31,011 bases of DNA from Bacillota bacterium (GCA_023398335.1 JAEWSJ010000033.1:1-31011), one strand, 5' to 3'. Numbered from the stretch's first letter, positions 23,004-31,011 are shown. Made by a program: numbers and translations. The notes: a model not told the origin generated them from the letters alone.

Positions 23004-25136
23004 ATGAAATTAGTAATAGTTGAGTCTCCAACCAAGTGTCATACAATAGGAAAGTTCTTAGGACCTTCATATAAGATTATGGCTTCAGTTGGTCACATCC
23101 GTGATCTAAGTACGACTGGTAAAGGTGGCTTAGGTGTAGATGTAGATAATGACTTCAAACCAACATATGTAATATCAAAAGATAAAACAAAGGTTGTAAA
23201 AGAGCTTAAAGCCGCTGTCGGTAAGGCGGATGAAGTTTATCTCGCAACCGACCCTGATCGTGAAGGAGAAGCAATTGCGTGGCATTTAGCGCAAGTTTTA
23301 AACTTACCTGCCGATACTAAAAGACTAGAATTTCACGAAATTACATCTCACGCGGTTAATAAAGCTATTGAAAATCCAAGAACTATCGATATGAACCTCG
23401 TTGAGTCACAAGAGACAAGACGAATCATGGATCGTATTATCGGTTTTAAATTATCAGGACTATTAAATCGTAAAATCAAATCTAGAAGTGCTGGTCGTGT
23501 TCAATCAGTTACTTTAAGATTGATTGTTGATCATGAAAAAGAAATTAGAGACTTTATTCCAGAAGAGTATTGGGAAATTGAAGGCGAATTTACCGCTGAG
23601 AAGATTAACGCTAAATTGGTTAACTACAATAATAAAGCTTTGAAAATCAAGAACGAAGAAGAATATAAACATGTTATCAGTGAATTACCAAAAGAATTTG
23701 AGGTAAGTTATTCATCGGGAAACAGAAGAACGAGAGAAGCTCGTCCTCCTTTTACCACTTCGACTTTACAACAAGAATCTTATAATCAATTTGGTTATTC
23801 AACTAAAAAAACCTCAATGGTCGCTCAAAAGTTATATGAAGGTGTTGATATTGAAGGAACTCCACGTGGTTTAATTACATATATGAGAACTGACTCAACA
23901 AGATTAGCTCCAGAGTTCATCGAAGTTGCAAATCAATATATTATTTCTAATTACGGATTAAATTATAAAGGTCAACCTCATTCTAAATCTTCAAAAAATA
24001 TGCAAGATGCCCATGAAGCTATTAGACCAACAGATTTAAATCTATCCCCAGAGTTAGTAAAAAAATATGTTAATAAGGAAATGTACAATTTATATAAATT
24101 GATATATTGCCGTGCTTTAGCATCTTTAATGTCCGCAAAAGTAGAAGAAGTTACAACTCTTTCTTTTATCGGAAATAAATATGAATTTAAAACTGATTAT
24201 GTTAAATCAATATTCGATGGTTATTCAAGAATATATGGTGCATTTGAAACAAACGCTAAATATTCCTCTTTACCTGAAGCAGTCGCAAATCTTACTACCG
24301 CTACAGCTAACAAGATTGAAGGAGAACAACACTTTACTAAAGCTCCTGGAAGATATTCCGAAGCCAAACTTGTTAAGTTGATGGAAGAAAAAGGAATCGG
24401 TCGTCCTTCTACTTATGCTTCAACTATTCAAATATTAAACACAAGAAAATATGTTACTTCCTTAAAAGGTATTCTTACTCCTTCTGAACAAGGAGAACTT
24501 ACTGTTGATAAACTTGTAACATACTTTCCAACATTTATGGACTATACTTATACCGCAAATATGGAAACTCAACTAGATGATGTTGTTTCGGGTGATTCAT
24601 CAAGATTAAAATTATTATCTTCTTTCTACACATCATTTACTGATTTACTAGATAATGCTTATCAAAAGATGGAAAAAGTGCAAGATAAAGAAACCGGTGA
24701 ATTATGTCCAAAGTGTGGCAAACCATTAGTATTTAGACATGGTCGTTACGGAGATTTTGTCGCATGTAGTGGTTATCCAGAATGCGATTATATTAAAAAA
24801 GAAGTTAAAGAAGTTAGATATGTTGAAGGTCGTGTGTGTCCTACCTGTGGTAAACCATTAGTTTATCGTAAATCTAAACGCGGTGAAGAATTTATTGGTT
24901 GTTCAGGTTTCCCTCGTTGTCATTACATCGAATCAACACGTAAGAATGAAGAAAAAGTAGAAACTAAAGAAGCAACTGAAACAGGTGAAGAAAGAATATG
25001 TCCTAAATGTGGCGTTGGTAATTTAGTTTTAAAGAAATCTCGTTACGGGTCTTTCTATGGCTGTTCAAATTACCCAAAGTGTCGTTATATTGAAAAAATA
25101 GAGAGTAAAAAAGATGATTCAAAAAATGAGAATTAA
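23004..25136 (+). CDS. topA: DNA topoisomerase I
   Basis: This type IA enzyme relaxes negative supercoils. The 710-aa protein starts with the TOPRIM domain (KLVIVESPTK at 2-11, ATDPDREGEAIAWHL at 81-95), continues through the core with LITYMRTDSTR (active tyrosine Y293), and ends with three four-cysteine zinc ribbons from about residue 570. Each ribbon begins with CPKCG or CPTCG and ends with a C-x-x-[YF]-P-x-C-x-Y pattern. That tail is the normal Firmicute arrangement. The stop lies 23 nt inside the next gene, trmFO, so the two are coupled. Confidence 0.97.
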   Translation: MKLVIVESPTKCHTIGKFLGPSYKIMASVGHIRDLSTTGKGGLGVDVDNDFKPTYVISKDKTKVVKELKAAVGKADEVYLATDPDREGEAIAWHLAQVLNLPADTKRLEFHEITSHAVNKAIENPRTIDMNLVESQETRRIMDRIIGFKLSGLLNRKIKSRSAGRVQSVTLRLIVDHEKEIRDFIPEEYWEIEGEFTAEKINAKLVNYNNKALKIKNEEEYKHVISELPKEFEVSYSSGNRRTREARPPFTTSTLQQESYNQFGYSTKKTSMVAQKLYEGVDIEGTPRGLITYMRTDSTRLAPEFIEVANQYIISNYGLNYKGQPHSKSSKNMQDAHEAIRPTDLNLSPELVKKYVNKEMYNLYKLIYCRALASLMSAKVEEVTTLSFIGNKYEFKTDYVKSIFDGYSRIYGAFETNAKYSSLPEAVANLTTATANKIEGEQHFTKAPGRYSEAKLVKLMEEKGIGRPSTYASTIQILNTRKYVTSLKGILTPSEQGELTVDKLVTYFPTFMDYTYTANMETQLDDVVSGDSSRLKLLSSFYTSFTDLLDNAYQKMEKVQDKETGELCPKCGKPLVFRHGRYGDFVACSGYPECDYIKKEVKEVRYVEGRVCPTCGKPLVYRKSKRGEEFIGCSGFPRCHYIESTRKNEEKVETKEATETGEERICPKCGVGNLVLKKSRYGSFYGCSNYPKCRYIEKIESKKDDSKNEN

Positions 25137-26403
25137 TGTTATAGGCGGGGGACTTGCGGGAAGCGAGGCCGCCTATTTTTTGGCAAAATCAGGTTATGAA
25201 GTTTATTTGTATGATCAAAAGCCAGAATTAAAAGGAGCTTTCCATTCGGAAAACTTTGGAGAATTAGTTTGTTCTAATTCTTTAAAAAGCAATGCTAAAG
25301 ATAATGCGTGTGGATTATTAAAATATGAGATAGACCAATTAGGTTCTTTAATGATGGAAGCAAGTCGAGATGCGGTTATTCCTTCTGGGCAAGATTTAGC
25401 AGTTGATAGGGAAAAATTTTCTTCGTTTATTACTGAGAAGATTAAATCAAATAAGAATATTCATATTATTTCTGAAGAAGTTTCATCCTTAGACGAAAAT
25501 GATAATACAATTAATGTCATTGCTACTGGACCATTAACTAGCGATGGCTTATGTTCGTATTTAAAAAGTAAATATTTTGGAGAGTTACTTTCTTTTTATG
25601 ATGCCGCGGCTCCACTAATATTTTCTTCTTCCTTAGATAAAAGTAAGATGTATGTAAAATCTCGTTATGATAAGGGTGAAGGAAAATACTTAAATATTGA
25701 ATTAAATAAAGAAGAATATGATTCATTTGTTAATGAACTAAAAAATGCTAAACGAGTTACCTTGCATGATGATCAGCATTTTGAAGGATGTTTACCTGTT
25801 GAAGTTATGGCAGAAAGAGGCGAAGGTACTTTGCGCTTCGGACCATTAAAACCACGTGGATTAGAAAAAGATGAGGCTTCTCATCCATACGCGGTTGTTC
25901 AGTTACGTCAAGATGATGTAGCGGGCTCTTTATATGGCTTAGTTGGATTTCAAACTAATCTTACTTACGGTGAACAAAAAAGAGTTTTCTCTTTAATAAA
26001 GGGAATGGAAAATGCTAAATTTGCTCGTTTTGGTTTAATGCATCAAAACTCATTTATTTGCGCCCCAACTTTATTAAATAGAGATTTATCATTAAAGAAG
26101 AATAAAAACATTTATATTGTTGGACAGTTTTCTGGCGTGGAAGGCTATGTTGAATCTGCCGCTACTGGATTATTAGCTGGTTATTATATAAAGCAAAGAT
26201 TAGAAGGAAAAGAATTCCAACCAATCCCATTAAATACTATGTTAGGTAGTTTAGTTAATTATTTAATAATGTCATCACCGAAGCATTTTGCTCCGATGAA
26301 TGCAACATATGGCATCTTGCAGTTAACTTCAAGAAAAGATAAACTCACTATATACGAGGAATCATTAAAAGATTTGAAGCTATGGCAAGAAAACACATTC
26401 TAA
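25114..26403 (+). CDS. trmFO: tRNA m5U54 methyltransferase TrmFO
   Basis: TrmFO makes ribothymidine at position 54 of tRNAs using methylenetetrahydrofolate and FAD. The 429-aa protein has the N-terminal FAD site (INVIGGGLAGSEAA), FHSENFGELVCSNSLKSN with the conserved cysteine, DREKFSSFI, FEGCLPVEVMAERG with the second key cysteine, LRFGPLKPRGL, and a GVEGYVESAATGLLAG stretch near the end. It overlaps topA by 23 nt; ATG 25114 is used here, and ATG 25126, four codons later, is an alternative with no better ribosome site. It overlaps xerC by 22 nt at its end. Confidence 0.96.
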   Translation: MIQKMRINVIGGGLAGSEAAYFLAKSGYEVYLYDQKPELKGAFHSENFGELVCSNSLKSNAKDNACGLLKYEIDQLGSLMMEASRDAVIPSGQDLAVDREKFSSFITEKIKSNKNIHIISEEVSSLDENDNTINVIATGPLTSDGLCSYLKSKYFGELLSFYDAAAPLIFSSSLDKSKMYVKSRYDKGEGKYLNIELNKEEYDSFVNELKNAKRVTLHDDQHFEGCLPVEVMAERGEGTLRFGPLKPRGLEKDEASHPYAVVQLRQDDVAGSLYGLVGFQTNLTYGEQKRVFSLIKGMENAKFARFGLMHQNSFICAPTLLNRDLSLKKNKNIYIVGQFSGVEGYVESAATGLLAGYYIKQRLEGKEFQPIPLNTMLGSLVNYLIMSSPKHFAPMNATYGILQLTSRKDKLTIYEESLKDLKLWQENTF

Positions 26404-27335
26404 AAACTACTTCGGTAGAAGAAAAACAATTTATCGATTATTTAATAAATGAAAGAAAATACTCTGCCTATACGGCCGCTTCTTATGAAGAAGATGTTAC
26501 TTCTTTTTTAGGATGGCTTACTATCTGTCGTAAAACCATAGATGATGTTGATGTTCCGCTTATTAGAAGTTATATGTTTGACTTAACTAATGCGGGATTA
26601 TCTAAATCAAGCATAAAAAGAAATTTAGCTTCTTTAAAGCATTTCTATAAATTTCTCTTTACGCGTAATATAGTTAATAAAGATCCCTTTGAGTTAGTTT
26701 CATCTCCTAAGCAAGAAAAGAAATTACCAGACTTTTTATCTAGTTCTGAAATAAATCAGCTTTTTGATGCAAATTTAGAACGAAAAGATGAATTACAAGC
26801 TCGTGATCAAGCGATTATTGAACTTATGTATGCTTCAGGATTAAGAGCCTCAGAAGTAGTAAATATTACTTTACAAAGTATCTCACTTAGAGAACGTATT
26901 ATTAGAGTGTTTGGTAAAGGAAAAAAAGAAAGAATAGTTCCTTTTACTAAAACCGCTAAAGAAGCGATAGAAAAATATTTGAAAGATTTAAGACCGATAT
27001 TAATTACCAAAAATAAAAATTCAGAAGGCAGCCCATATTTATTTTTGAATAATCACGGTGAAAAGTTAACTTATCGTGGCTTAGAATACATCATGGAAGA
27101 AATCGAAAAAAAGACCGGATGTTATATGAGATTACATCCGCATAAACTACGTCACTCTTTTGCGACTCATTTACTTTCTAAAGGAGCTGATTTAAGAACG
27201 ATTCAAGAACTAATGGGACATGAATCTATTGGTACTACTCAAATCTATACTCATGTTACTTATTCTGAGATGAAAGATGTATATGATTCTGCTTTTCCAC
27301 GTGCAAAAATTAAAAAGAAAGATGATGAGCGATAA
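26382..27335 (+). CDS. xerC: Chromosome dimer-resolving tyrosine recombinase XerC
   Basis: The 317-aa protein has an N-terminal SAM-like core-binding domain (about 15-95) and a catalytic domain with R155, K179, H254, R257, H280 and Y289. The signatures are ASGLRASEV, HPHKLRHSFATHLL and GHESIGTTQIYTH. It overlaps trmFO by 22 nt in the order trmFO-xerC, which is the housekeeping position (codV in Bacillus), so a role at dif in chromosome dimer resolution is likely. The second recombinase at 29853 is more divergent and belongs to the accessory region. Confidence 0.93.
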   Translation: MARKHILKTTSVEEKQFIDYLINERKYSAYTAASYEEDVTSFLGWLTICRKTIDDVDVPLIRSYMFDLTNAGLSKSSIKRNLASLKHFYKFLFTRNIVNKDPFELVSSPKQEKKLPDFLSSSEINQLFDANLERKDELQARDQAIIELMYASGLRASEVVNITLQSISLRERIIRVFGKGKKERIVPFTKTAKEAIEKYLKDLRPILITKNKNSEGSPYLFLNNHGEKLTYRGLEYIMEEIEKKTGCYMRLHPHKLRHSFATHLLSKGADLRTIQELMGHESIGTTQIYTHVTYSEMKDVYDSAFPRAKIKKKDDER

Positions 27336-27341
27336 AGTTTC

Positions 27342-27371
27342 TTGATTAAATTTTTCTTTTATGATTAAATA
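27342..27371 (+). promoter_or_regulatory. Possible tRNA-Glu promoter
   Basis: TTGATT (27342-27347) and TAAATA (27366-27371) are 18 bp apart, with a start predicted near 27378, close to the first tRNA base. Confidence 0.45.
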
Positions 27372-27379
27372 ATACCGCT

Positions 27380-27456
27380 GGCCCTTTGGAGAAGTGGCTT
27401 AACTCAGTACCCTCTCAAGGTATCATTCATGGGTTCGAATCCCGTAAGGGTCACCA
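27380..27456 (+). tRNA. tRNA-Glu (anticodon CUC)
   Basis: The cloverleaf is complete: acceptor GGCCCTT/AAGGGTC, D stem GAG/CTC, anticodon stem GTACC/GGTAT with loop CTCTCAA (anticodon CTC at 27414-27416), T arm with GGGTTCGAATCCC, and an encoded CCA at 27454-27456. The overall sequence is a typical bacterial tRNA-Glu. It reads GAG, a secondary glutamate codon in an AT-rich genome. The tRNA marks the boundary between the conserved block and the accessory right end, a common integration setting, though no second copy of its 3' end is seen in the window. Confidence 0.95.
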
Positions 27457-27468
27457 TTCGAAAAACTG

Positions 27469-27499
27469 CGACATCTCGTCTATCGAGGTGTCGTTTTTT
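27469..27499 (+). terminator. tRNA-Glu terminator
   Basis: CGACATCTCG pairs with CGAGGTGTCG (10 bp with one G-U) over a 5-nt loop, followed by six T. Confidence 0.9.
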
Positions 27500-27608
27500 G
27501 TTCTAAGGAATTATAGCAAAACGTAGGTGCAACGGGAATTATACGGAATAATAATGTTTGGTTTTTTGATCGAAATTCCATCGGATCGCGTATTTTCTTT
27601 GATAAGAT

Positions 27609-28289
27609 ATGAACATGGAAACCGAATCGACTTTTAGCCAAATTAAGCATTACTGCAAACACCATCCTCAGACCATCTTTGATGTCGCTCAGGTTTTGCA
27701 AGCTTACTTTCCTTCTATAAATGCCGGTTCGTTTAGAAAATTCGTTTCGAGATTGGTTCAAGAAGGCGCTTTGATTCCCATCTCGAAAGGTGTTTATTAC
27801 ATCGGCCAGGAGTTTCCTGAAAACGTAGAGGAGATAATACTCAACCATTATTGTGGTGACAGACCCATTTTCTACGCTAAAGAATCCTTGCTATACCATG
27901 AAGAAATCATAGAGAACAAACCGGACATCACCAAACTGTATGTTGCCTTTGGTTTGGGCAATAAAACAATTGGGAATGTCATGCTCATTCAAAGCAAATC
28001 GGCCTGCGATTTCTTTTACACGCCAGAGAAGCTTACTTTGCTTGAGCTTCTCGATTCGCAAAAGCTCGTTCCGGAAGACAACCTAGGTCTATTCAGCAAG
28101 TCCGTCATCAATCATTGCCAAAGAATGGCGAATGAAGCTCACACAAGAAAAGAATCCATCAGTTATCCGCGAATCACGTATATAAAACTTGCTAAAGCGT
28201 TGGATAAATGCCATATATCCAATAGCGTGATGAGCGATTATGAGAACGGAACTGAGCTATTATCTGATAAGGAACTTCCAAGGGTTTAG
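27609..28289 (+). CDS. AbiEi/DUF6088-like winged-helix protein
   Basis: The 226-aa product has an N-terminal helix-turn-helix part (about 20-66) ending in FVSRLVQEGALIPISKGVYYI. That resembles the winged helix of AbiEi-type antitoxins and DUF6088 proteins, where the helix is followed by a 'basic residue, GVY' turn. The middle and C-terminal parts (to PRITYIKLAKALDKCH) also fit such regulators loosely. No AbiEii nucleotidyltransferase toxin follows. The gene is clearly richer in G+C than the block to its left, a sign of transfer. The start has no strong ribosome site. It overlaps the next gene by 50 nt. Confidence 0.55.
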   Translation: MNMETESTFSQIKHYCKHHPQTIFDVAQVLQAYFPSINAGSFRKFVSRLVQEGALIPISKGVYYIGQEFPENVEEIILNHYCGDRPIFYAKESLLYHEEIIENKPDITKLYVAFGLGNKTIGNVMLIQSKSACDFFYTPEKLTLLELLDSQKLVPEDNLGLFSKSVINHCQRMANEAHTRKESISYPRITYIKLAKALDKCHISNSVMSDYENGTELLSDKELPRV

Positions 28290-28794
28290 ATGCTTCATAA
28301 GGGAGCAGTATTTCTGGTTCAGGAGCACCATTGAATCGTACGCCCTTTCAGGAAGGTACGACCCCGACGGATACGAGGAGTACGCACAGGCGATTTACGT
28401 CAGCGAACTGTATGAGCGCTTCTCCGGAATTATAAACAAGGAAGAGAAAGACGCCCTCAAATACCTCAGTTACCATAATCCGAACGAGGACCCGCCCAAT
28501 TCATACGACAAAGCCATCTTGAGTTGCTATGAGAAATGGGTGTCGGTTTTCTTCAAAAGCAAAAACAGGCCAATGAAGGAAATTGATATTAAAGTATTGG
28601 GTCAAGTGATGAAAAGGGTAAGGCTTGACCACAGGCTTTCGTCTACAAGGCTAGCCCAGATAATAGGGGTGGACCGAAGCACGATAAACAAATATGAGAA
28701 CGGGCAAAGGATGCCGACGCTCGTGAATTTGCTCAAGTTTTGCACATTATTCCGCATAACTATTGATGAGCTTATTTCAACATCGCTGTTCTAG
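28240..28794 (+). CDS. HTH (XRE-type) protein with unknown N-terminal domain
   Basis: The 184-aa product has a C-terminal Cro/CI-type helix-turn-helix (about 122-178): MKRVRLDHRLSSTRLAQIIG, VDRSTINKYENGQRMP, LLKFCTLFRITIDELI. The first 115 residues are rich in Tyr, Glu and Asp (SGRYDPDGYEEYAQAIY) and unrecognised. Stops sit directly upstream of ATG 28240, so this is the first possible start, inside the previous gene. Codons such as GACCCC, TACGAGGAG and AGGAGC make it the most GC-rich gene of the window, indicating foreign origin. With its neighbour it may be a two-gene regulatory or defence unit; no toxin activity is visible. Confidence 0.6.
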   Translation: MRTELSYYLIRNFQGFRCFIREQYFWFRSTIESYALSGRYDPDGYEEYAQAIYVSELYERFSGIINKEEKDALKYLSYHNPNEDPPNSYDKAILSCYEKWVSVFFKSKNRPMKEIDIKVLGQVMKRVRLDHRLSSTRLAQIIGVDRSTINKYENGQRMPTLVNLLKFCTLFRITIDELISTSLF

Positions 28795-28820
28795 CTATGC
28801 TTTCTAAATTTAGATATCTG

Positions 28821-29819
28821 TTAGATAAATTTCAATTTATCGACTTGAGTCACAAAAGAAGCGAAGTCTTTTTGTTCATCTATTGTTGGATTAGGTATAA
28901 AAGTGTTTTTAATGATGCCCTGTGATATATTTGGCTGAGCACCTCCCCAAGCTTTACTCACTAATTCTTCGGTCTTTGAACCAACTGCATAATATAAGAA
29001 TTCAGGTATAAATCTGGGGCTTGGCAATATAGAACAGACTGCCTGGTTTGTAGTTGTTTTTATTTTTAATAAACCGACTTTGCCAGCTGTTGCTCCATAC
29101 ATAGCCACGACAACACTATTTTTTGGTATCCATTTTGCTGATGAATTCTTTAATCCTAACTTAGTGATTCTATTTTTAACTTCGGTGATTATTCCTACAT
29201 TAACTTCACCACTGCAAAGCCAAGGAATATCGCCATTTAAATAGTATTCGCTCTTTCCTTTAGATGGCGTTCCACCAGAAGTGGTGGAAAGAACATCACC
29301 AATTTTGACAAGACTTTTACTGTCTCCAAACAATTCGATAAATCGTGATTTAATCAGCTCATTAAGTGAGCAAATGTATTGTTTTGTAGATTCTATGGCA
29401 CTTGATATCAAGTCTAAAGTAACGCCGATTTCTTTTTGCAAAGTAAAAGAATTATCATTGACGTAATTCTTCCCATAATCTTTGAAATATATGTGTGGAA
29501 TTGTGGCTCCGCTAAAACTCTTTCCTAAATCCATTGATGAGAAAAGATAAAAAAGGTATGAAACATCCACATCATTTTTCGGCACAAGCAATTGTAGTGT
29601 CCCAATGACTGAGGAATTTGGTGGGATTATTTGTACTCTTCCAACACCGGCTCCATCTTTAATAATAGCAATTGAGCTAACTGCCGTTTGGAAGCTCCCT
29701 GAATAACCAGCAATGCCTTGAGCACCATAAACAGGAAATTCACCTTTTGAAGATAAATCTCTAGCCTTAATTGAAGAGGAAACTTTTGTTACAAGTTGGT
29801 TTATTTCAATTTTAGGCAT
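28821..29819 (-). CDS. hsdS: Type I restriction-modification specificity subunit HsdS
   Basis: HsdS chooses the DNA target for a type I methylase/nuclease complex. The 332-aa protein has two target-recognition domains: TRD1 (1 to about 125, with FPVYGAQGIAGYSG) and TRD2 (about 170-312, with TTSGGTPSKGKSEYY and GDIPWLCSGEV). Between them is the conserved helical spacer, 126-166, including LQKEIG and LNELIKSRFIELFG. The C-terminus stops soon after DEQKDFASFVTQVDK, about half a conserved helix shorter than usual. A strong GGGGGAG precedes the ATG. A 25-bp repeat in the spacer codons (LIKSRFIE, 155-162) recurs between the recombinase stop and this start. No hsdM or hsdR is in the window; they may lie beyond the right edge. 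Confidence 0.88.
   Translation of the reverse strand: MPKIEINQLVTKVSSSIKARDLSSKGEFPVYGAQGIAGYSGSFQTAVSSIAIIKDGAGVGRVQIIPPNSSVIGTLQLLVPKNDVDVSYLFYLFSSMDLGKSFSGATIPHIYFKDYGKNYVNDNSFTLQKEIGVTLDLISSAIESTKQYICSLNELIKSRFIELFGDSKSLVKIGDVLSTTSGGTPSKGKSEYYLNGDIPWLCSGEVNVGIITEVKNRITKLGLKNSSAKWIPKNSVVVAMYGATAGKVGLLKIKTTTNQAVCSILPSPRFIPEFLYYAVGSKTEELVSKAWGGAQPNISQGIIKNTFIPNPTIDEQKDFASFVTQVDKLKFI
29334..29358. repeat. 25-bp direct repeat, copy in hsdS spacer
   Basis: The 25 bp begin TTCGATAAATCGTG and end ATTTAATCAGC. They encode LIKSRFIE in the central helix of HsdS on the minus strand. The copy at 29833 is identical and in the same orientation, 499 bp away. An imperfect dyad (GATAAATC, 2 bp, GATTTAATC) inside it resembles a tyrosine recombinase core. 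Confidence 0.9.
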
Positions 29820-29832
29820 TAGTCGCTCCCCC

Positions 29833-29857
29833 TTCGATAAATCGTGATTTAATCAGC
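29833..29857. repeat. 25-bp direct repeat, copy at the recombinase 3' end
   Basis: This copy is identical to 29334-29358 and overlaps the TGA stop of the recombinase gene (29853-29855). It lies 13 bp from the hsdS ATG, with the GGGGGAG ribosome site between. Flanking bases differ at both ends of the two copies, so the repeat is exactly 25 bp. Confidence 0.9.
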
Positions 29858-30815
29858 CGATAAAGCGTCGATACGAATTTTTGACATTTGATTGATCGAC
29901 TAAGGCGTAATGCATAGTTGTATCGATCTTTGAGTGTCCAAGAAGAAGTTGAACTTGCTCAACCGGCATGCCTTTATCTATTGCTCTAGTTGCTAGCGTT
30001 CTTCTAAAACGGTGGGGGTGAACATTTACTATTTCTGTAATGCTTCCTAGCTTTCGTAGCATTATTTCCACCCCACTAATCTGTAATCTCTTAAATGGAG
30101 AAAACAAAGACACAAAAACAGCTTCATTATCATCTATTCTTGAACGGAAATAAGTTTCCATATGTAATTTAGTTTTTGAATCAAAATACACTTTTCTTTG
30201 TTTGCCTCCTTTTCCAAGGACTATACATTCCTTATTTTCGAGATCGATTGAGTTTTTGTTCAATGTAACTAGTTCTCCAACCCTGATTCCAGTAGAAGCA
30301 AGGAGTTCAACAATGACTTTATCTCGTAAAGACTTGCAAGAATCTTTTAATTTCTCGATGTTTTCATCCGTATATGCTTGCTTAATTACTCTTATGGCTT
30401 TGATTTTGTGTATTCTTTTTACCGGATTTTTCCTAATATAGTCTTCGTTTTCGAGCCATGAAAAAAACGAAGAAAGAACCCTTCTCATATTGTCCATTGA
30501 TACTTTTGAAATGCTGGTTTTAGATGAGTAATCGTCAAGATAATTTCTAATATCATCCGTTATCATTTCTCCAACTGCTTTGTTGGTCCCCCTCAAAAAA
30601 TTGTTCAAAATATACATATAGAACTTCATTGATTTCTTGGAGCATCCTTCAACATTTTTCGCCGTCTCAAATAGTTTTAGATACTGAACGTTGGTCTTCT
30701 CGTTCGGCTTTTTGACCATCACCTCATCAATTGCATACGATAATTGTGCTAAGTCCGGCTTGCTTAAAAAGAGCGCTGATTTACTCATGATTTCTTCTTT
30801 TTCATTGTTTGTCAT
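29853..30815 (-). CDS. Tyrosine recombinase associated with hsdS
   Basis: From ATG 30815, preceded by a perfect AAAGGAGG, the product is 320 aa; an upstream in-frame ATG at 30851 would bury that site. The N-terminal core-binding domain (about 38-125) is followed by a catalytic domain with R178 (STGIRVGEL), Lys in LGKGGKQRKV (K202 or K205), H268 and R271 (HPHRFRR), H294 (LLGHSKIDTT) and Y303 (MHYAL). It is complete and probably active. Recombinases of this type beside hsdS genes are known to shuffle TRDs in several bacteria. Its 3' end carries one copy of the 25-bp repeat that is also inside hsdS. It is the upstream gene of the hsdS transcript. Confidence 0.9.
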   Translation of the reverse strand: MTNNEKEEIMSKSALFLSKPDLAQLSYAIDEVMVKKPNEKTNVQYLKLFETAKNVEGCSKKSMKFYMYILNNFLRGTNKAVGEMITDDIRNYLDDYSSKTSISKVSMDNMRRVLSSFFSWLENEDYIRKNPVKRIHKIKAIRVIKQAYTDENIEKLKDSCKSLRDKVIVELLASTGIRVGELVTLNKNSIDLENKECIVLGKGGKQRKVYFDSKTKLHMETYFRSRIDDNEAVFVSLFSPFKRLQISGVEIMLRKLGSITEIVNVHPHRFRRTLATRAIDKGMPVEQVQLLLGHSKIDTTMHYALVDQSNVKNSYRRFIG

Positions 30816-31011
30816 ATTTTCCTCCTTTATGAATGGCCAATAAAACGCCATATTAATTATCTCGAAAACATATGATAAAAGTGATATAATCCTGACTTTT
30901 ACAGTTGATAGTTAAAAATGTAGTAATATGTTGCATGTTATTGCTTATTTTTTTTCTTTGTTTTCAAATGAAGTCTTATGATGATATTTTCTACTTAATC
31001 CTAAATGATAT
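30816..31011. other. AT-rich right edge
   Basis: No gene is visible. Read on the minus strand this is the upstream region of the recombinase gene; several AT-rich -10-like boxes occur but I cannot choose one with confidence. A gene such as hsdM could begin or end just beyond the edge. Confidence 0.3.

Noticed and set aside
27480..27848. Minus-strand 122-aa frame over the start of the AbiEi-like gene
   Set aside because: It is antisense to a better-supported gene, overlaps the tRNA terminator, and lacks any recognisable domain.
27380..31011. tRNA-Glu as attachment site of an integrated element ending in the window
   Set aside because: No second copy of the tRNA 3' end is visible, and the recombinase is better explained by the hsdS repeats. 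The right border may lie outside the window.
1..31011. CRISPR array or insertion sequence
   Set aside because: I saw no regularly spaced repeats with unique spacers and no intact transposase with terminal inverted repeats.

Overview
The window looks like a chromosomal segment of a low-GC Firmicute (Bacilli), probably from the uncultured gut lineages near Erysipelotrichales or the Mollicutes. The base composition is AT-rich and Shine-Dalgarno sites are AGGAGG-like. The gene order rplS-rbgA-rnhB-dprA-topA-trmFO-xerC is classic for Firmicutes, and asp23-fakA sits ahead of recG. The code appears standard: TGG encodes Trp and TGA ends several genes. The polyamine ATPase PotA carries a large internal insertion of the kind I associate with Mollicutes. 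The lineage is an inference.

Layout. 275-4799 (minus) is a potABCD polyamine importer operon. 4908-7074 is a thiamine module: a minus-strand thiamine pyrophosphokinase with an apparently leaderless promoter, and on the plus strand a TPP riboswitch with terminator driving thiT and an unknown membrane protein. 7141-9540 mixes gene remnants (a broken membrane protein, a DUF4143-type ATPase tail, an unrecognised fragment) with a Fur-family regulator and a QueD-like protein that lacks the usual cysteine. 9571-11634 is asp23-fakA. 11690-12961 is an accessory insert of small membrane, secreted and lipoprotein genes, partly frame-disrupted, before recG and an AlkD-like gene. 15992-18631 is ppdK, followed by a membrane protein.

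19534-27335 is the conserved information-processing cluster (ribosomal protein, ribosome assembly GTPase, RNase HII, DprA, topoisomerase I, TrmFO, XerC), with terminator and start signals packed tightly together. A tRNA-Glu(CUC) follows at 27380.

From about 27500 to the right edge the window is accessory. It holds two GC-richer genes (an AbiEi/DUF6088-like winged-helix protein and an HTH protein). Facing them on the minus strand are a tyrosine recombinase and a type I restriction specificity gene, hsdS. A 25-bp direct repeat occurs at the recombinase stop codon and again between the two target-recognition domains of hsdS. The segment between the copies carries a ribosome binding site, a start codon and TRD1, so it looks like a 499-bp exchangeable specificity cassette. 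This is the most interesting structure in the window.

A second theme is leaderless expression. thiN, recG and the 19956 gene each have a TATAAT-like box ending 6-7 nt before the ATG and no Shine-Dalgarno site.
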